Shown piece by piece: positions 44,599 through 54,783 of a DNA stretch of 64,000 bases (position 1 is its first letter; every line of letters begins with the position of its first letter). This DNA is from Dromiciops gliroides (lineage: Eukaryota > Chordata > Mammalia > Microbiotheria > Microbiotheriidae). Position numbers and translations under genes: made by a program. The DNA lies in the NCBI RefSeq assembly GCF_019393635.1, contig NC_057861.1:362436453-362500452 (forward strand), given 5' to 3'. The notes under the pieces were generated by a model. That model was not told the origin of the DNA and ran no database searches. It saw only the letters and a list, made by a program, of their open reading frames with translations.

Positions 44599-45267
44599 AG
44601 AGGTGAAGGAAGGGAGGGCAGATTGGGGGAGGGGCAGTAAAAAGTCAAACACTTTTGAGGAGGGATAGGGTGAAGGAAGATAGAAAATAGAGTAAATATC
44701 AAGGGGAGGGAATAGGGAGGGTAATACAGCTAGCAATAGTAACTGTGAAAGAAATGATGAGCAGGATGATATCAGAAGGACTATGAAAAATGCAAACCAT
44801 CAACAGAGGAAGAACTGATGGTATCTGAATACAGATTGAAGTATAATTTTATTTGTTAGCTCTTCTTTCTAAAGTTATTTTGTCTATTTTCTTTCACAAC
44901 CTAATTTGAAGTTGTTTTGCATAACTGCACATGTATGACTTATATTGAATTGCTTCATTTCATAGGGAGGGTTGAGGAGTGAGGGAGGAAGAAAATTGAG
45001 AACACAAAGTTTTAAAAAATCAATATGAAAAAAATTGTTTTTTTAATTTTTTTTTTACATGTAACTTGGGGAAAATTCTAAATGAAAATTTTAAAAAAGC
45101 TGGAAGGGACCTCGGAGGTCATCTAGTCTAGCCTCTTCATTTATAGATATAGAATAGAAACTGAGGCCTATAGAAATTAAATGATGTTCCTGCCGAAGGT
45201 ACAATAGGTAATAAATAATAGAGCCAGAATTTGAACTCAGATTCTCTGTCCCCAAATCTGCGCTCTT

Positions 45268-45405
45268 TTTAGTGAGGCAATTGGGGTTAAGTGACTTGCC
45301 CAGGGTCACACAGCTACTAAGTGTTAAGTGTCTGAGGCTAGATTTGAACTCAGGTACTCCTGACTCCAGGGCCGGCACTCTATCCACTGTGCCACCTAGC
45401 TGCCC
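45268..45405 (-). mobile_element. tRNA-like SINE
   Basis: Full minus copy ('gtgaggcaattggggttaag' to 'gtgccacctagctgcccc'). TSD unclear. It forms an inverted pair with the next SINE. Confidence 0.87.
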
Positions 45406-45461
45406 CTCTTGTATCATGTTACATTTTTGGATTTCTTTAAAGTCCTTTGCAAGGGCAAAGG

Positions 45462-45862
45462 GGCAGCTAGGTGACACAGTGGATAGAGTACTGGGCATGG
45501 AGCCAGGAAAACTCATTTTTTTTTTTTTTGAGTTCAAATGTGACCTTGTAACTTATTAGCTGTGTGACCCTGGACAAGTCACTTAACCCTATTTTCCTCA
45601 GTTTCCTCATCTGTAAAATGGAAAAGGAAATGACAAACTACTAGGATCTCTGCCAAGAAAACTCCAAATGGAGTCATGAAGAGTCAGACACGGGTCAGCT
45701 AGGTGGCGCAGTGGATAGAGCACCAGCCCTGAATTCAGGAGGACCTGAGTTCAAATCCGGCCTCAGACACTTAACACTTACTAGCTGTGTGACCCTGGGC
45801 AAGTCACTTAACCCCAATTGCCTCACTAAAAAAAAAAAAGAAAAGAGTCAGACACAACTGAA
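45462..45862 (+). mobile_element. SINE with RTE-like tail, split by a younger SINE
   Basis: Head 'ggggcagctaggtgacacag', poly-T expansion at about 45517-45530, tail 'ggaaatgacaaactactagg' and 'gagtcatgaagagtcagaca', resuming after the nested SINE with 'aactgaac'. Confidence 0.87.
45692..45842 (+). mobile_element. nested tRNA-like SINE, little diverged
   Basis: TSD aagagtcagacac at 45679-45691 and 45843-45855 (13 bp, perfect). It is close to the apparent consensus ('aggtggcgcagtggatagag', 'gagttcaaatccggcctcag', 'aattgcctcac' plus poly-A), so it is among the youngest insertions here. Confidence 0.95.
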
Positions 45863-46172
45863 CAAGTCCTTTGTAACTCTAATGATCTTTGACAACATTT
45901 CTGTAAGACAAGCCCATTACTCCAAATATATTTCATGCTCACCGGAAAAACTTTTTTTTGTGAAATGGGGGAGGTAGTGTGGGGGCAGGGTAGACTGAAA
46001 TAAAAGGAGCAAGTGAGAAAACAGACCAATACTGCCCTTAGAAAATAATGGAGAATTATATTAAGATAATCTACCAGGCAATCAGAAGAAAAAAATCTTC
46101 AAAAAATAGTAAGTAATGTGAATGTAAGATAGTCTTTCTAATACTTGACAGTAGCTAACATCCCCTTTGCCA

Positions 46173-46217
46173 CCAAAAAAAAAAAAGAAAAAGAAAAAGA
46201 AAAAGAAAAAAAGAAAC
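46173..46217. repeat. A-rich (A5G)n tract
   Basis: A12 followed by GAAAAA units. Possibly an old retroposon tail. Confidence 0.8.
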
Positions 46218-46915
46218 CCCTCAAACCTTTTCTTCTCCAGGCTTAACATCCATAATTCCCTCAATCAATTGTTTATACAGGATGAATTTGAGGCTCTTTG
46301 TTTTCCTGTTTGTCCTTCTTTGAATGCATTCTCCCTCATCAATACCTTTCCTAAAACAAGGTAACAATAACTGAACATAATACTCCAGATGTGGTCTGAC
46401 CAAGGCAGAATGACAGTCTGCAGTTGAATCCTCCCTTAAAGCAGCCTGATTGTGTTAGCTTTCTCAGCAGCTGTAGCATGTGATGACTTTTATTGAATTT
46501 CAGTCCCTTTAAACCCTCAGATCTTTTCAAACAGCAATTTGTGTGATTATTAGGCACATATTCTCCATATTGTATGTTTGAAGCTGATTTTTTGAAACTA
46601 AATATAAGATTATATCCTTTTCCCTATTAAATTTCATCTTATTTGATCCAGCTCATGTTCTAACCTATTAACGTCTTTTTGGATCCTGTTTCTCTCATGC
46701 TGTTTTGACAACCCTTCATAGTTCTATATCATCTGCAAGTTTGATGGAACATCTATTCCTTTATTTGTGATATTAGGAAAAAATCATCAACATTATAATA
46801 ATGAATAAGGCTAAACACTGATTTCTAGGAAAATCCACAGAGGTATTTTATGCTACTCATGTCTATTCTTTATGTCCAGCTATTCATCTAGTTCTGAATC
46901 TACTACATTGCATTG
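46218..46915 (-). repeat. L3/CR1-family LINE ORF2 fragment
   Basis: Antisense L3/CR1: 'taatactccagatgtggtct', 'atatcatctgcaagtttgat', 'cagctattcatctagttctg'. It contains no long open frame. Confidence 0.7.
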
Positions 46916-48329
46916 GTTCTTGGGCTTTTAAAATTTTATTTGAAGATCTATGCCTGTATAACATTTTGCTCTTCAAGATTCCCAATGATTAAGAATATAT
47001 ACACCAATATAACATCCTGTTACAACAGTTGTTTTAAGTCTTTGGACACCATAATAAACCCTCAAGTCCACATGGTTCCCTTTTCTGTTGTCTGAGAGTT
47101 TCCAATAAAAGGAAAACTGGGTTGGCATTAAATTGCATCATAGAAGTGGCCAGATTCTAGGGAACAATTTGTATATGATTTATATGTCGACATGAGTTAT
47201 CAGCACTATAATATCCTTTGCAAGACATAAAAAAAGAAAAGAGAAGCATTTTTAAGAAAATGGAGCACTGGATACAAAGAAAGTTGATATAGGGGAAAAA
47301 TAATAATTTCACTATCCTGAAAAAAGGGTAATTAAAATTTTAAAATTGACTTCAACTTTTCTAAGGAAAATTACTGTATATTTTACAATTTAAGAATTCA
47401 AAAGAATAAACAATTAGCTCTCTTTTCCCTCCTATCTCTTTCCTTTTTCAACTCCATCCTTATGATTTTAATGTTAAGGTACTACAATGGGTAGTGTAAT
47501 GATTTATATTCACTTATTTAAAATAAAAACCTGTGTCATACCAAGCAAGAGAAGACAAATGAGTCCTATTATGTTTAGAAGAGACTGCCAACTGCCTAAT
47601 CAGCATAAAGAAAGGGTAGAGAAATACCTAATTGGTGCCTTAATGCATTTTGAGACATCATCAGTAGGTCAAGGATTAAGACAGAGAGATAATTCAGCAC
47701 AGAGAACCCAGTAAGGTAGCTAATGCATCTCAAATGAGCATAATATGAGCATGATATGTTTTGAAAATATTGATGAGTTTTACTGGAGGGTCATTGCAAG
47801 TCTTTGGAGTTCTCTTTCATCATCTAGTGCTGCTAATGGCAGAAGCATGAAACTCTGGTAATATAATCAATTCTAGAGATATTACAATTTCCATCAAATT
47901 AATTTTTTATTATTCACTGAACACTGAGCATTAACTACCTTTTGCTTTCATCCAATTAGACTGATACCTCTGATTTTTTTTTTTTGCAGATATATGGTAT
48001 TTTTGTTTCCCTCCTCTAGATTTCTGCTGTAAGTAGGATCTTTAAAAAATTCAGTTTGAATCTAGTAAATTATAATTTGAGGAACTATTTTGGCTACAGT
48101 TTATCAAAATTCACATTTTGTTATTTTCAAAGCAAAACAGAATGAAAGGGACTTCTGAACTTCTGATTAATGATTAATATGAGGATAGGGTTGGGTTTTA
48201 TTTATGTGATACTGGCCTCAACTTGTAGAACATGGGGGTTATTTTACAGTTGGGCCTTGGACTGAATGACTCCTCCTAGAACTTCCATTTAATGAGGGTC
48301 TTTGGTTCACCCTCTTCATTTTTCACCAG
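46916..48329. other. no recognised feature
   Basis: About 1.4 kb of AT-rich, apparently single-copy DNA. Confidence 0.35.
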
Positions 48330-48530
48330 GCTGAAATCTGGACTTCTCCATCATACTCCCATCCTTTGGTACCTTTCTCCTCTACCTGATTTTTAGCTTC
48401 CTTTTATGTGTTGTTTCCCCCATTAGAATGTAAACTTCTTGAGGGTAGGGAATGTCTGTTTTTGCTTGTATTTGTATTTTCAGCTCTTACCATAGTGCCT
48501 GAAAATATTTGTTGATTTACTAGATAGGCT
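48330..48530 (+). repeat. L2 3' portion
   Basis: 'tagcttccttttatgtgttg' and 'attagaatgtaaacttcttg' match the L2 end at 15.5-15.7 kb. Confidence 0.6.
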
Positions 48531-48779
48531 CTGAAGTCCCTTCTAAGTCTCTCTATCACCTTGTGACCATTCTGGCTTTATACCCTTCTCTTTTTAAGGG
48601 AATTAATATTCATTTGTTATGAAATACATTTGTTTTACATTTATCATGCTAGGCCACAGTGCTACAAAAACAAATTTTTAGTTTATATGTATAATAATAA
48701 TTTATGTAATTTTTTTACTTGGAAAGTACTTTCTTGATACTTATCTTATGATGTTAAATGTTGAAAGTATTTTTATTCC

Positions 48780-48905
48780 CTTTTAAAGATGAAGAAATGC
48801 AATTCCAACAGGCCATCATTCACTCAAGTCTCAATTCAGGGATTTGAAGGTAATTCTAACGATTCCAGGTCCAGTGTTATTTCTACTATATCATTCTGTC
48901 TCTAC
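48780..48905 (-). repeat. MIR fragment
   Basis: Antisense MIR: 'ttaaagatgaagaaatgc' and 'gattccaggtccagtg'. Confidence 0.5.
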
Positions 48906-49037
48906 TCTGTATGTGTGTAAATGATGTTAGAGGGGAAATAGTGGTGGAGGAAGACAGATAAACAGTATGTTCTGTTAACAAAGCTCATTAGGTTAACCAC
49001 AATTCATGTATTTTGTCTTTGATTCTTTTTTGTTTTT

Positions 49038-49337
49038 AAAGACTTTCATGATATCACACAGGTTGAAAGTGTAGGAGTCACTCACAGGCTGATTCTAGTC
49101 TGTTCAAAGTTTTGACCTACTTCATTTCTGACCTGAGCTTATTCATCCCTTAGGTAACGCGGTGGGCTCTCCACTTCCCCCTAATTCCTGGGGTCCACCA
49201 TGTTAATGCAGAATCAATCCAAAACACTTACCACCTTGGCCCACTGTAGCTCAGAATTCCTGAACTCAAGAGATATCTCAGTCTCAGCTTCCCCATTACT
49301 GGGATTATAAGACAGCATTATCACACCCAGTGGTCAT
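49038..49337 (-). pseudogene. RN7SL: 7SL (SRP) RNA processed pseudogene, copy 2
   Basis: On the minus strand, about 300 nt, the full length of 7SL. Matching blocks are the Alu domain ('ataatcccagtaatggggaa', 'tcttgagttcaggaattctg'), 'acatggtggacccc', the S domain 'aggtcagaaatgaagtaggt' then 'caaaact', and a 3' end 'aaagtcttt' followed by an A-rich tail (+ strand 'gattcttttttgtttttaaa' at 49021-49040). Many substitutions, so it is old. No clear TSD found. Confidence 0.85.
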
Positions 49338-50683
49338 ATTTAATGTTGAAAGAAAATATTTTATTAGAAGTTTTATTATTTAACCTTGATAAACAAACAT
49401 TACATTATTTATTGCTCTTTGGTAGAAATTTAAATGTTTATGTTACAGTGCATAATTTTAATGCTTGGCCTCCACTGGAGTTGTCAGCTGATGTCCCATG
49501 GTATTGTAGAAATAAGTGACTAGTTTCTCAAAGGTTGGGCCAGCAGAGCAGAAACTAGAAAATCCTACTAATCTGGCTTAGGAGGCATAGCCTGGGAGCC
49601 AAACCTAGGCCTATAGTGGAATAGCCATGCTATAGAATCATTATTTAATTCTCTTCCTATTCTTGCTATGGTCCACATATATTATGCCTATAGTCTAGCT
49701 CTTTCTCTGGTTGGATACTCTCCTTGGCATCCCTGACTCTCCTTTACTTTGGTGAGTTAAAGTGCTCAAATAAGGACATCTTGCATTTAGCATCACTAGG
49801 TAAGTTTGTAATTGTTTTGCATATGTTTTACAAGTGTCAAAAATACCACTGTATTGTCCACAGTTTTCTAAAAGACTGTTTTAAATGAGGAAACCAGTGA
49901 TTTCAGTTCTTGGTCAGGGGACTTTACTATATAATTTCAACAAGCCATGCTTTATGTTTTAAATGGTTCAGCTTAGCTTTCATTATTAAAAGTAGATCTT
50001 GGCTCAATAATCATGATATCCTCAGATATTCTATGGTGAGCAACTTCATAATTATATTTATAAAAATTATAGCAAAAATAGCCTTTGTGTGAAAACATAA
50101 CAAGGCCTTCTTTTAATGAAGCAATTCCCTAAAGTTCACAGGGTTTTGTAGATGTGGTCTCATTGCTCTATAATGAAATGATCTAGTGTAACACATGCTT
50201 TTCAGTGTTTCTACCCATGTATGTTCATTAACATATGCTTGAATGCATAGTTTTTGCCTTGAATCTACAGATGTTCATAGACATGTCTAAATTTTTAAAT
50301 TTACTAGCAGAGCTTAAGTTAGAAAGGAAGGTAAAGTGGAAAGAAGAGAGCTATAACTGAACAATTCGTAGCTCTGTTGTTATCAACCTTACCTTTTACT
50401 TGCCTTTTCCTAAACTTTTGGGACCATTCTTAAAAATAAAAACAAAAATATCATTTTATCTACAGGCCTGCAAAAATGATAAATAGACACCAGAGATCTA
50501 TAAGCTGAGAGGTGGAAAAGTGGGTATTTCATGTGTATGTATGACACTGTGCACTTGGACCTACTGTCTTGGAGCAATTCGTTCATTTGCCATCTCATCA
50601 CCAGATTCAGAGACAGCGATGCTGGGAGTTTTGAGCTACTTTTATTTATACTATCTATCAATTAATAAATTATTAATCAATTC
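49338..50683. other. no recognised feature
   Basis: About 1.3 kb of AT-rich sequence with no supported gene or repeat. Confidence 0.35.
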
Positions 50684-50709
50684 ATCTATCTATCTATCTA
50701 TCTATCTAG

Positions 50710-50762
<53 letters not shown>

Positions 50763-50782
50763 CATCCATTCATTCATTTATT
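50684..50782. repeat. (TATC)n tetranucleotide microsatellite
   Basis: About 18-19 TATC units with one TAGC, followed by CATC/CATT variants. Likely polymorphic. Confidence 0.95.
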
Positions 50783-50824
50783 TACTTTTGCCAGAGCATG
50801 TTTTGTTTTGGTTTTGGTTTTTGT

Positions 50825-50967
50825 TTTTTTGGCGCAGGGCAATGAGGGTTTCAGTAACTTGCCCAGGGTCACACAGCTAGTAAGTGTCAAGTGTCTGAGG
50901 CTAGATTTGAACTCAGGTCTTCCTGAATCCAGGGCCAGTGCTTTATCCACTGTGCCACCTAGCTCCC
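50825..50967 (-). mobile_element. tRNA-like SINE
   Basis: Minus copy with GTTTT-rich tail region, 'gcagggcaatgagggtttca' to 'gtgccacctagctccc'. Confidence 0.87.
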
Positions 50968-51479
50968 TTTGGCCTACTTTTTAACTCTGAGTCTTTGCCA
51001 CTGCTTTGCGTTTGGCCATTGATTGAAAAGAGGTGTGGTAGAAACAGGAGCTCTTCAGATGAAATGTATTTAGAGGAAGCTGGTGGGCAGGTCTAGTAGG
51101 ACTTGTTGTGGGGTGGTTTAGACTGAATTGTCATGGGTAATTGGATAGGGACATTATAAGTTGGATCCTGAAATATAACTCTGTGAGCTTAAAATGACAT
51201 ATTGTACTGGAAAATGGGAATGGGGGATGAATTGAAGCCTAATGTATGTCAGTTTGCCAATGTTATGCCATAAAGCTAACTTTTTCTTTCAATGTCTCTT
51301 TTGTTGCTTCAACTTCAATTCCTCTAGATTGAGAATATCTTTCCTTCTTTTGAGGTTTTTGAGTTGGAGGAATTATGTTAAAAACTACTTCATCATACCC
51401 ATAAAATGAACTGGTAACCAGTTTTCAAGTGAATTCATGCTATCATTTTTTTCTATGTCTGTGATCACAGCTTTCTTTC
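50968..51479. other. no clear feature
   Basis: Unassigned. The last 150 bases may already be L3/CR1. Confidence 0.3.
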
Positions 51480-51960
51480 TAGATCTCTTTAACCATCCCT
51501 TTAAAAAATAGATTCTAGAATTTTGCCAGATATTTGAGTCAAGGCTAATAGTGTATTGATTACGTTATCTTCCCCCTGGTGGCACCCCTCTTTTCTTTTT
51601 AAAAAAAGAAAATAGAAATGATATTTTCCTCTCTCAAATCCTGAAGGCCTCCTCAAATTCTTTTGAATCTTTCTAAGATCACTGACAGTGGCTCAGCAAT
51701 CACATCTGCCAGTTCTTTCAGTCCTCGAGAATGTAGCTGATTTGGGCCTGCCAGCTAGGTGCTCCCTTAATTATCTTGCTAACAGCTCTCTATTAGTCAT
51801 TTTTCGTCTGGTCCTTCCCATCCAAAGATCATTCTCCTTGAGGGAGAAAATAGAAGAGCAACACTAAGCTGCTTAGCTCTAACCTCTCTATCAGCTTAAT
51901 CATTATTCCATTCATGCTGAACAAATCAAAAACATTTTTTAAAAAAGGAAAAGAAAAAAG
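51480..51960 (-). repeat. L3/CR1-family LINE reverse transcriptase region
   Basis: Antisense CR1/L3 RT blocks: 'attttgccagatatttgagt', 'gatcactgacagtggctcag', 'aatcacatctgccagttctt', 'gatttgggcctgccagctag'. Confidence 0.7.
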
Positions 51961-52035
51961 GTCATTTAATAATGAAATAAAAGCAACAGCAGCAGCAAAT
52001 GAAGAAATTAAACAAATCACCACAAGGTAATTCTT

Positions 52036-52187
52036 TTTTTTTTTTTTTTGGTGAGTGCATTGGGTTAAAGTGACTTGCCAGGGTCACAACAGCTAGTAAG
52101 TGTCAAGTGTCTGAGGCCGGAGTTGAACTCAGGTCCTCCTGAATCCAGGGCCAGTGCTTATCCACTAAGGCTACCTATCTGCCCCAG
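52036..52187 (-). mobile_element. tRNA-like SINE with 12-bp TSD
   Basis: TSD aaggtaattctt at 52024-52035 and 52188-52199. Diverged minus copy. Confidence 0.9.
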
Positions 52188-52199
52188 AAGGTAATTCTT

Positions 52200-52489
52200 A
52201 CAGAAACAATCAATAGAAAACCACCTCACAGCCAACCTCAAAAGCTGCCACTCCCTGGGTACAACCATCTCCCTTGCTGGCCTGTTTGCCCATGAGCCCA
52301 CGTGTTGCTGCAGTGCTAGACAATAGCTTTGGGGCTCTTTGGCAGCATCTAGGAAGCGGCTCTCTGATTCCTTCAAGGTTGCAGTCAAATACATTTCCAG
52401 CTTTGTGATAGAAGAAAGTATGTTTTTAAAAATTTCAGACATGGTAAAAGGGGAATTAGATGAATATTCAGGAACAATAGCTGACATTC
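52200..52489. other. unassigned, with a 109-codon minus-strand open frame overlapping
   Basis: The frame (52158-52487, minus) extends into the SINE. Its N-terminal part contains MSEIFKNILSSITKLEMYL. No family recognised. It may be an extension of the adjacent L3/CR1. Confidence 0.2.
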
Positions 52490-52625
52490 CCTACATATAT
52501 GCAGTTTATACATACATATATACTACATATACACATGCATGCATACATAAGTATGTGCTATATATATACATTACATATACACCATTATAATATGTATGTA
52601 TGCATGCATGTGTATATATGCGATG
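52490..52625. repeat. TA/CATA-rich low-complexity tract
   Basis: Degenerate (ATAC)/(ATGC) repeats. Confidence 0.8.
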
Positions 52626-52689
52626 ACTTTAAGTATTTTTGAACACTGTATAGTGGTATGATCGTACAGAGGTAAATCTATCAAGGGTA

Positions 52690-52893
52690 GTTAGGTGGCA
52701 GAGTGCTGGGCCTAGAATCAGTAAGAACATCTTCCCGAGTTTCAAATCTTGGCCCAGACATTTCCTCAGTTTTCCTCATCTGTAAAATGAATTGGGAAAG
52801 GAAATGACAAAGCACCCCAGTATCTCTGGCAATGAAAATCCCAGATGGGATCACAAAAGTGGACACTACTCAAAATGACCGAACAACAACAAC
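52690..52893 (+). mobile_element. SINE with RTE-like (CAA)n tail
   Basis: Degraded head, 'ctcatctgtaaaatgaattg', 'ggaaatgacaaagcacccc', and CAA repeats at 52885-52893. Confidence 0.8.
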
Positions 52894-53764
52894 ACAAAAG
52901 AAGCTGTCAAAAGGAGAGAAGGAAGAAGTGAGTTAAAGGAGACATAGGAAAGCTCCATTGCTTCCTCAGTTCTAGAGAGTTGTGGATGTGACATTTTAAT
53001 TTTCTAACTGCATTGGGAGCTTTGAGAGAATAGTGAAAGAGTATTGAAGGGAAGTCTCAGAAAGGAAGAGAAAATTCTGGTATTTTCTGGGTAGAGGGGG
53101 TGCTTTTGAGTTATTTGAGAGCAATTTTACAAATTTGTAGGGGGCAAGGATTCTGTATACACATTATGAGAGCCTGGAAATAGGCTCTATTAAGGGGTTT
53201 GGGAACTTAAGGAGACTATCTTCTCTGAGCTAGGGTTGAGCTTCTTAGGCCACTTCCTAGCATGGAGAAGAGAGTGGTTTGGATCTTCAGCACAGAAAAC
53301 AGGAAGGAGTCAGATAGGGGCATATAAGTCCAAAGGCTTTGGGAAGATATTATGATACAACATAAAGATGGATAGGTAATAAAGGGAAAAAAAGGAGCAA
53401 GGGACAGAGGTTACAGAGCATTTTGTATTGAAACTAATTGACTCCATCATGAAGTAATATTTTTGGGAATAAGTTTCCTGGAAAAATAAAAAACAGGGGA
53501 GGGAATCTAAGGAGAGATTTTGTATCGTATTCATGTGTGGGCTGGATAGAAGAGAAAGAAAATATTTATTTCTCTTCCGGAAACTGCAACTTATATAAGA
53601 ACCATAGTAATGACAAAGAGAAACATGTGAGGGCTATACCCTTGAATAGGAAATTGGATTCTGTAGTATCCTAGAAGGGAAATGATCAATGAATGGTTTG
53701 AATTAAAAGAGCGATTCTTGGCAAGGGGTGTTATAAATTGATGTCAACTGAATTTTTTAAAAAT
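52894..53764. other. no recognised feature
   Basis: Purine-rich unassigned sequence. Confidence 0.3.
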
Positions 53765-53945
53765 AAATTTTTGTTGATATCTTTTTTTTTCACACCACCA
53801 AGATTTCCTTCAGTATTTCTCTGCCCCTCCCTCTTTCAGAGAGCTATCCTATACAACAAAAACTATTTTTAAAGACAAAAAAGAAGAGGCAAACATTTAC
53901 AAACATTTCCCCTCACACATGGAAACATAATCTTGTCTCTATCCA
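53765..53945 (-). repeat. unnamed dispersed repeat (copy 2 of 3)
   Basis: 'ttgttgatatctttttttt', 'agagagctatcctatacaac'. Related to 5216-5398 and 58985-59090. Confidence 0.5.
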
Positions 53946-54611
53946 TCTTTGTCTTTGGGAGAGCGGCTCAGACTTATTTTCTATATAACATTTACCTTAC
54001 TGAGTTCACTTCCAAATATGAAATAGCTATTGGATTATTCTATATCTCAACTATCACTTGTGTTGTGCAGGTTCCTCTTAACTGCTTGAGGCCTTGATAT
54101 TGGACTATGTGAATGCAGGACCTATCATTTCCTCTACTCTGGGACCTCCTAGTAGACCACTAGCCTGGCATTTGGAAGCTTACAGTCTTAGCTATTTCTT
54201 ATCTTATTTACCTACAAACAGAAACAAATGGGCACAACTTAGACAGAAGCCATCTGAAGGGCTATTCATTCTTTGTGTAATGCTGGCCTCTCTCCCACCC
54301 ACAGGCCCTTAGTTACTCATCCTCCTCTAGTAACAGCAAGTCTAGCAAGATTTTCTCCCATAAGAGACCTGTCTCTGGCTTACTAGTGCTATTCAAATGA
54401 ATGCCTGTTCCAGCTCCATAGTCAAAGAAGCTCTTCTCGATCACATGGCTAGCAATCCAGAACCAGTTACAGAATGTCTGCACATGCACCACATGTCTTC
54501 AGGTCATTTCCATTATATATCATCATACTTTTCCAGAAGCAAGATTTCCAACATCTTCCATGTGGGGGTTTGCATCAGTCAAGCTCAATAAGGCCTTCTC
54601 ATCAGACCCTT
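53946..54611. other. no recognised feature
   Basis: Open frames of 64-72 codons only. No repeat recognised. Confidence 0.3.
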
Positions 54612-54618
54612 GTTACGT

Positions 54619-54776
54619 GTTTTTTTTTTTTTTTGCAGGGCAATGAGGGTTAAGTGACTTGCCCAGGGTCACACAGCTAGTAATTGTTAAGTGTCTGAGG
54701 CCAGATTTGAACTCAGGTACTCCTGAATCCAGAGCCGGTGCTTTACCACTGCGCCATCTAGCTGCCCCCCCACCCC
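54619..54776 (-). mobile_element. tRNA-like SINE
   Basis: Short TSD gttacgt at 54612-54618 and 54777-54783. Minus copy ending in a C-rich run. Confidence 0.88.
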
Positions 54777-54783
54777 GTTACGT

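Larger units (their letters stand above)
42455..45095 (+). mobile_element. 5'-complete L1 lacking ORF2 (half-L1-like), with nested LTR and SINE
   Basis: TSD aaagctggaaggga at 42441-42454 and 45096-45109 (14 bp, perfect). It begins 'ggggggctgagccaagatgg', as L1 5' UTRs do. ORF1 remnants at about 43610-44170 encode a charged coiled coil (EALKRDIEEKVEEIEGRF, then ENNYLRFRIEQIEVTYEKL in another frame) and the RRM start NLKIIGLPEN. The ORF1 C-terminus and all of ORF2 are absent. The GA-rich 3' UTR follows from 44326 to an A-rich end. Removing the LTR and SINE leaves about 1.9 kb. Compare HAL1 'half-L1' elements known in mammals. Confidence 0.85.
42425..45267 (-). repeat. L3/CR1-type 3' end split by an L1
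   Basis: 'ggatcatagatttaaagctg' at 42428-42447 continues after the L1 at 45096 with 'ctggaagggacctcggaggt' and 'agtctagcctcttcattta'. This is the antisense L3/CR1 3' end. All sequence at 42455-45095 is later insertion. Confidence 0.75.

Noticed and set aside
45091-45537. 148-codon open frame, minus strand
   Set aside because: It spans two SINEs and L3/CR1 sequence. The repeated SINE-encoded peptide recurs in many frames across the window.
45692-45842. tRNA gene suggested by A- and B-box motifs
   Set aside because: The boxes belong to the SINE head; no cloverleaf with an anticodon stem could be supported, and many copies exist.
50684-50782. regularly spaced repeats suggesting a CRISPR-like array
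   Set aside because: Simple TATC units without spacers; the genome is vertebrate.
50520-50984. 154-codon open frame, + strand
   Set aside because: Made of a TATC microsatellite and an antisense SINE; the Ile-Tyr-Leu-Ser run is the repeat translated.
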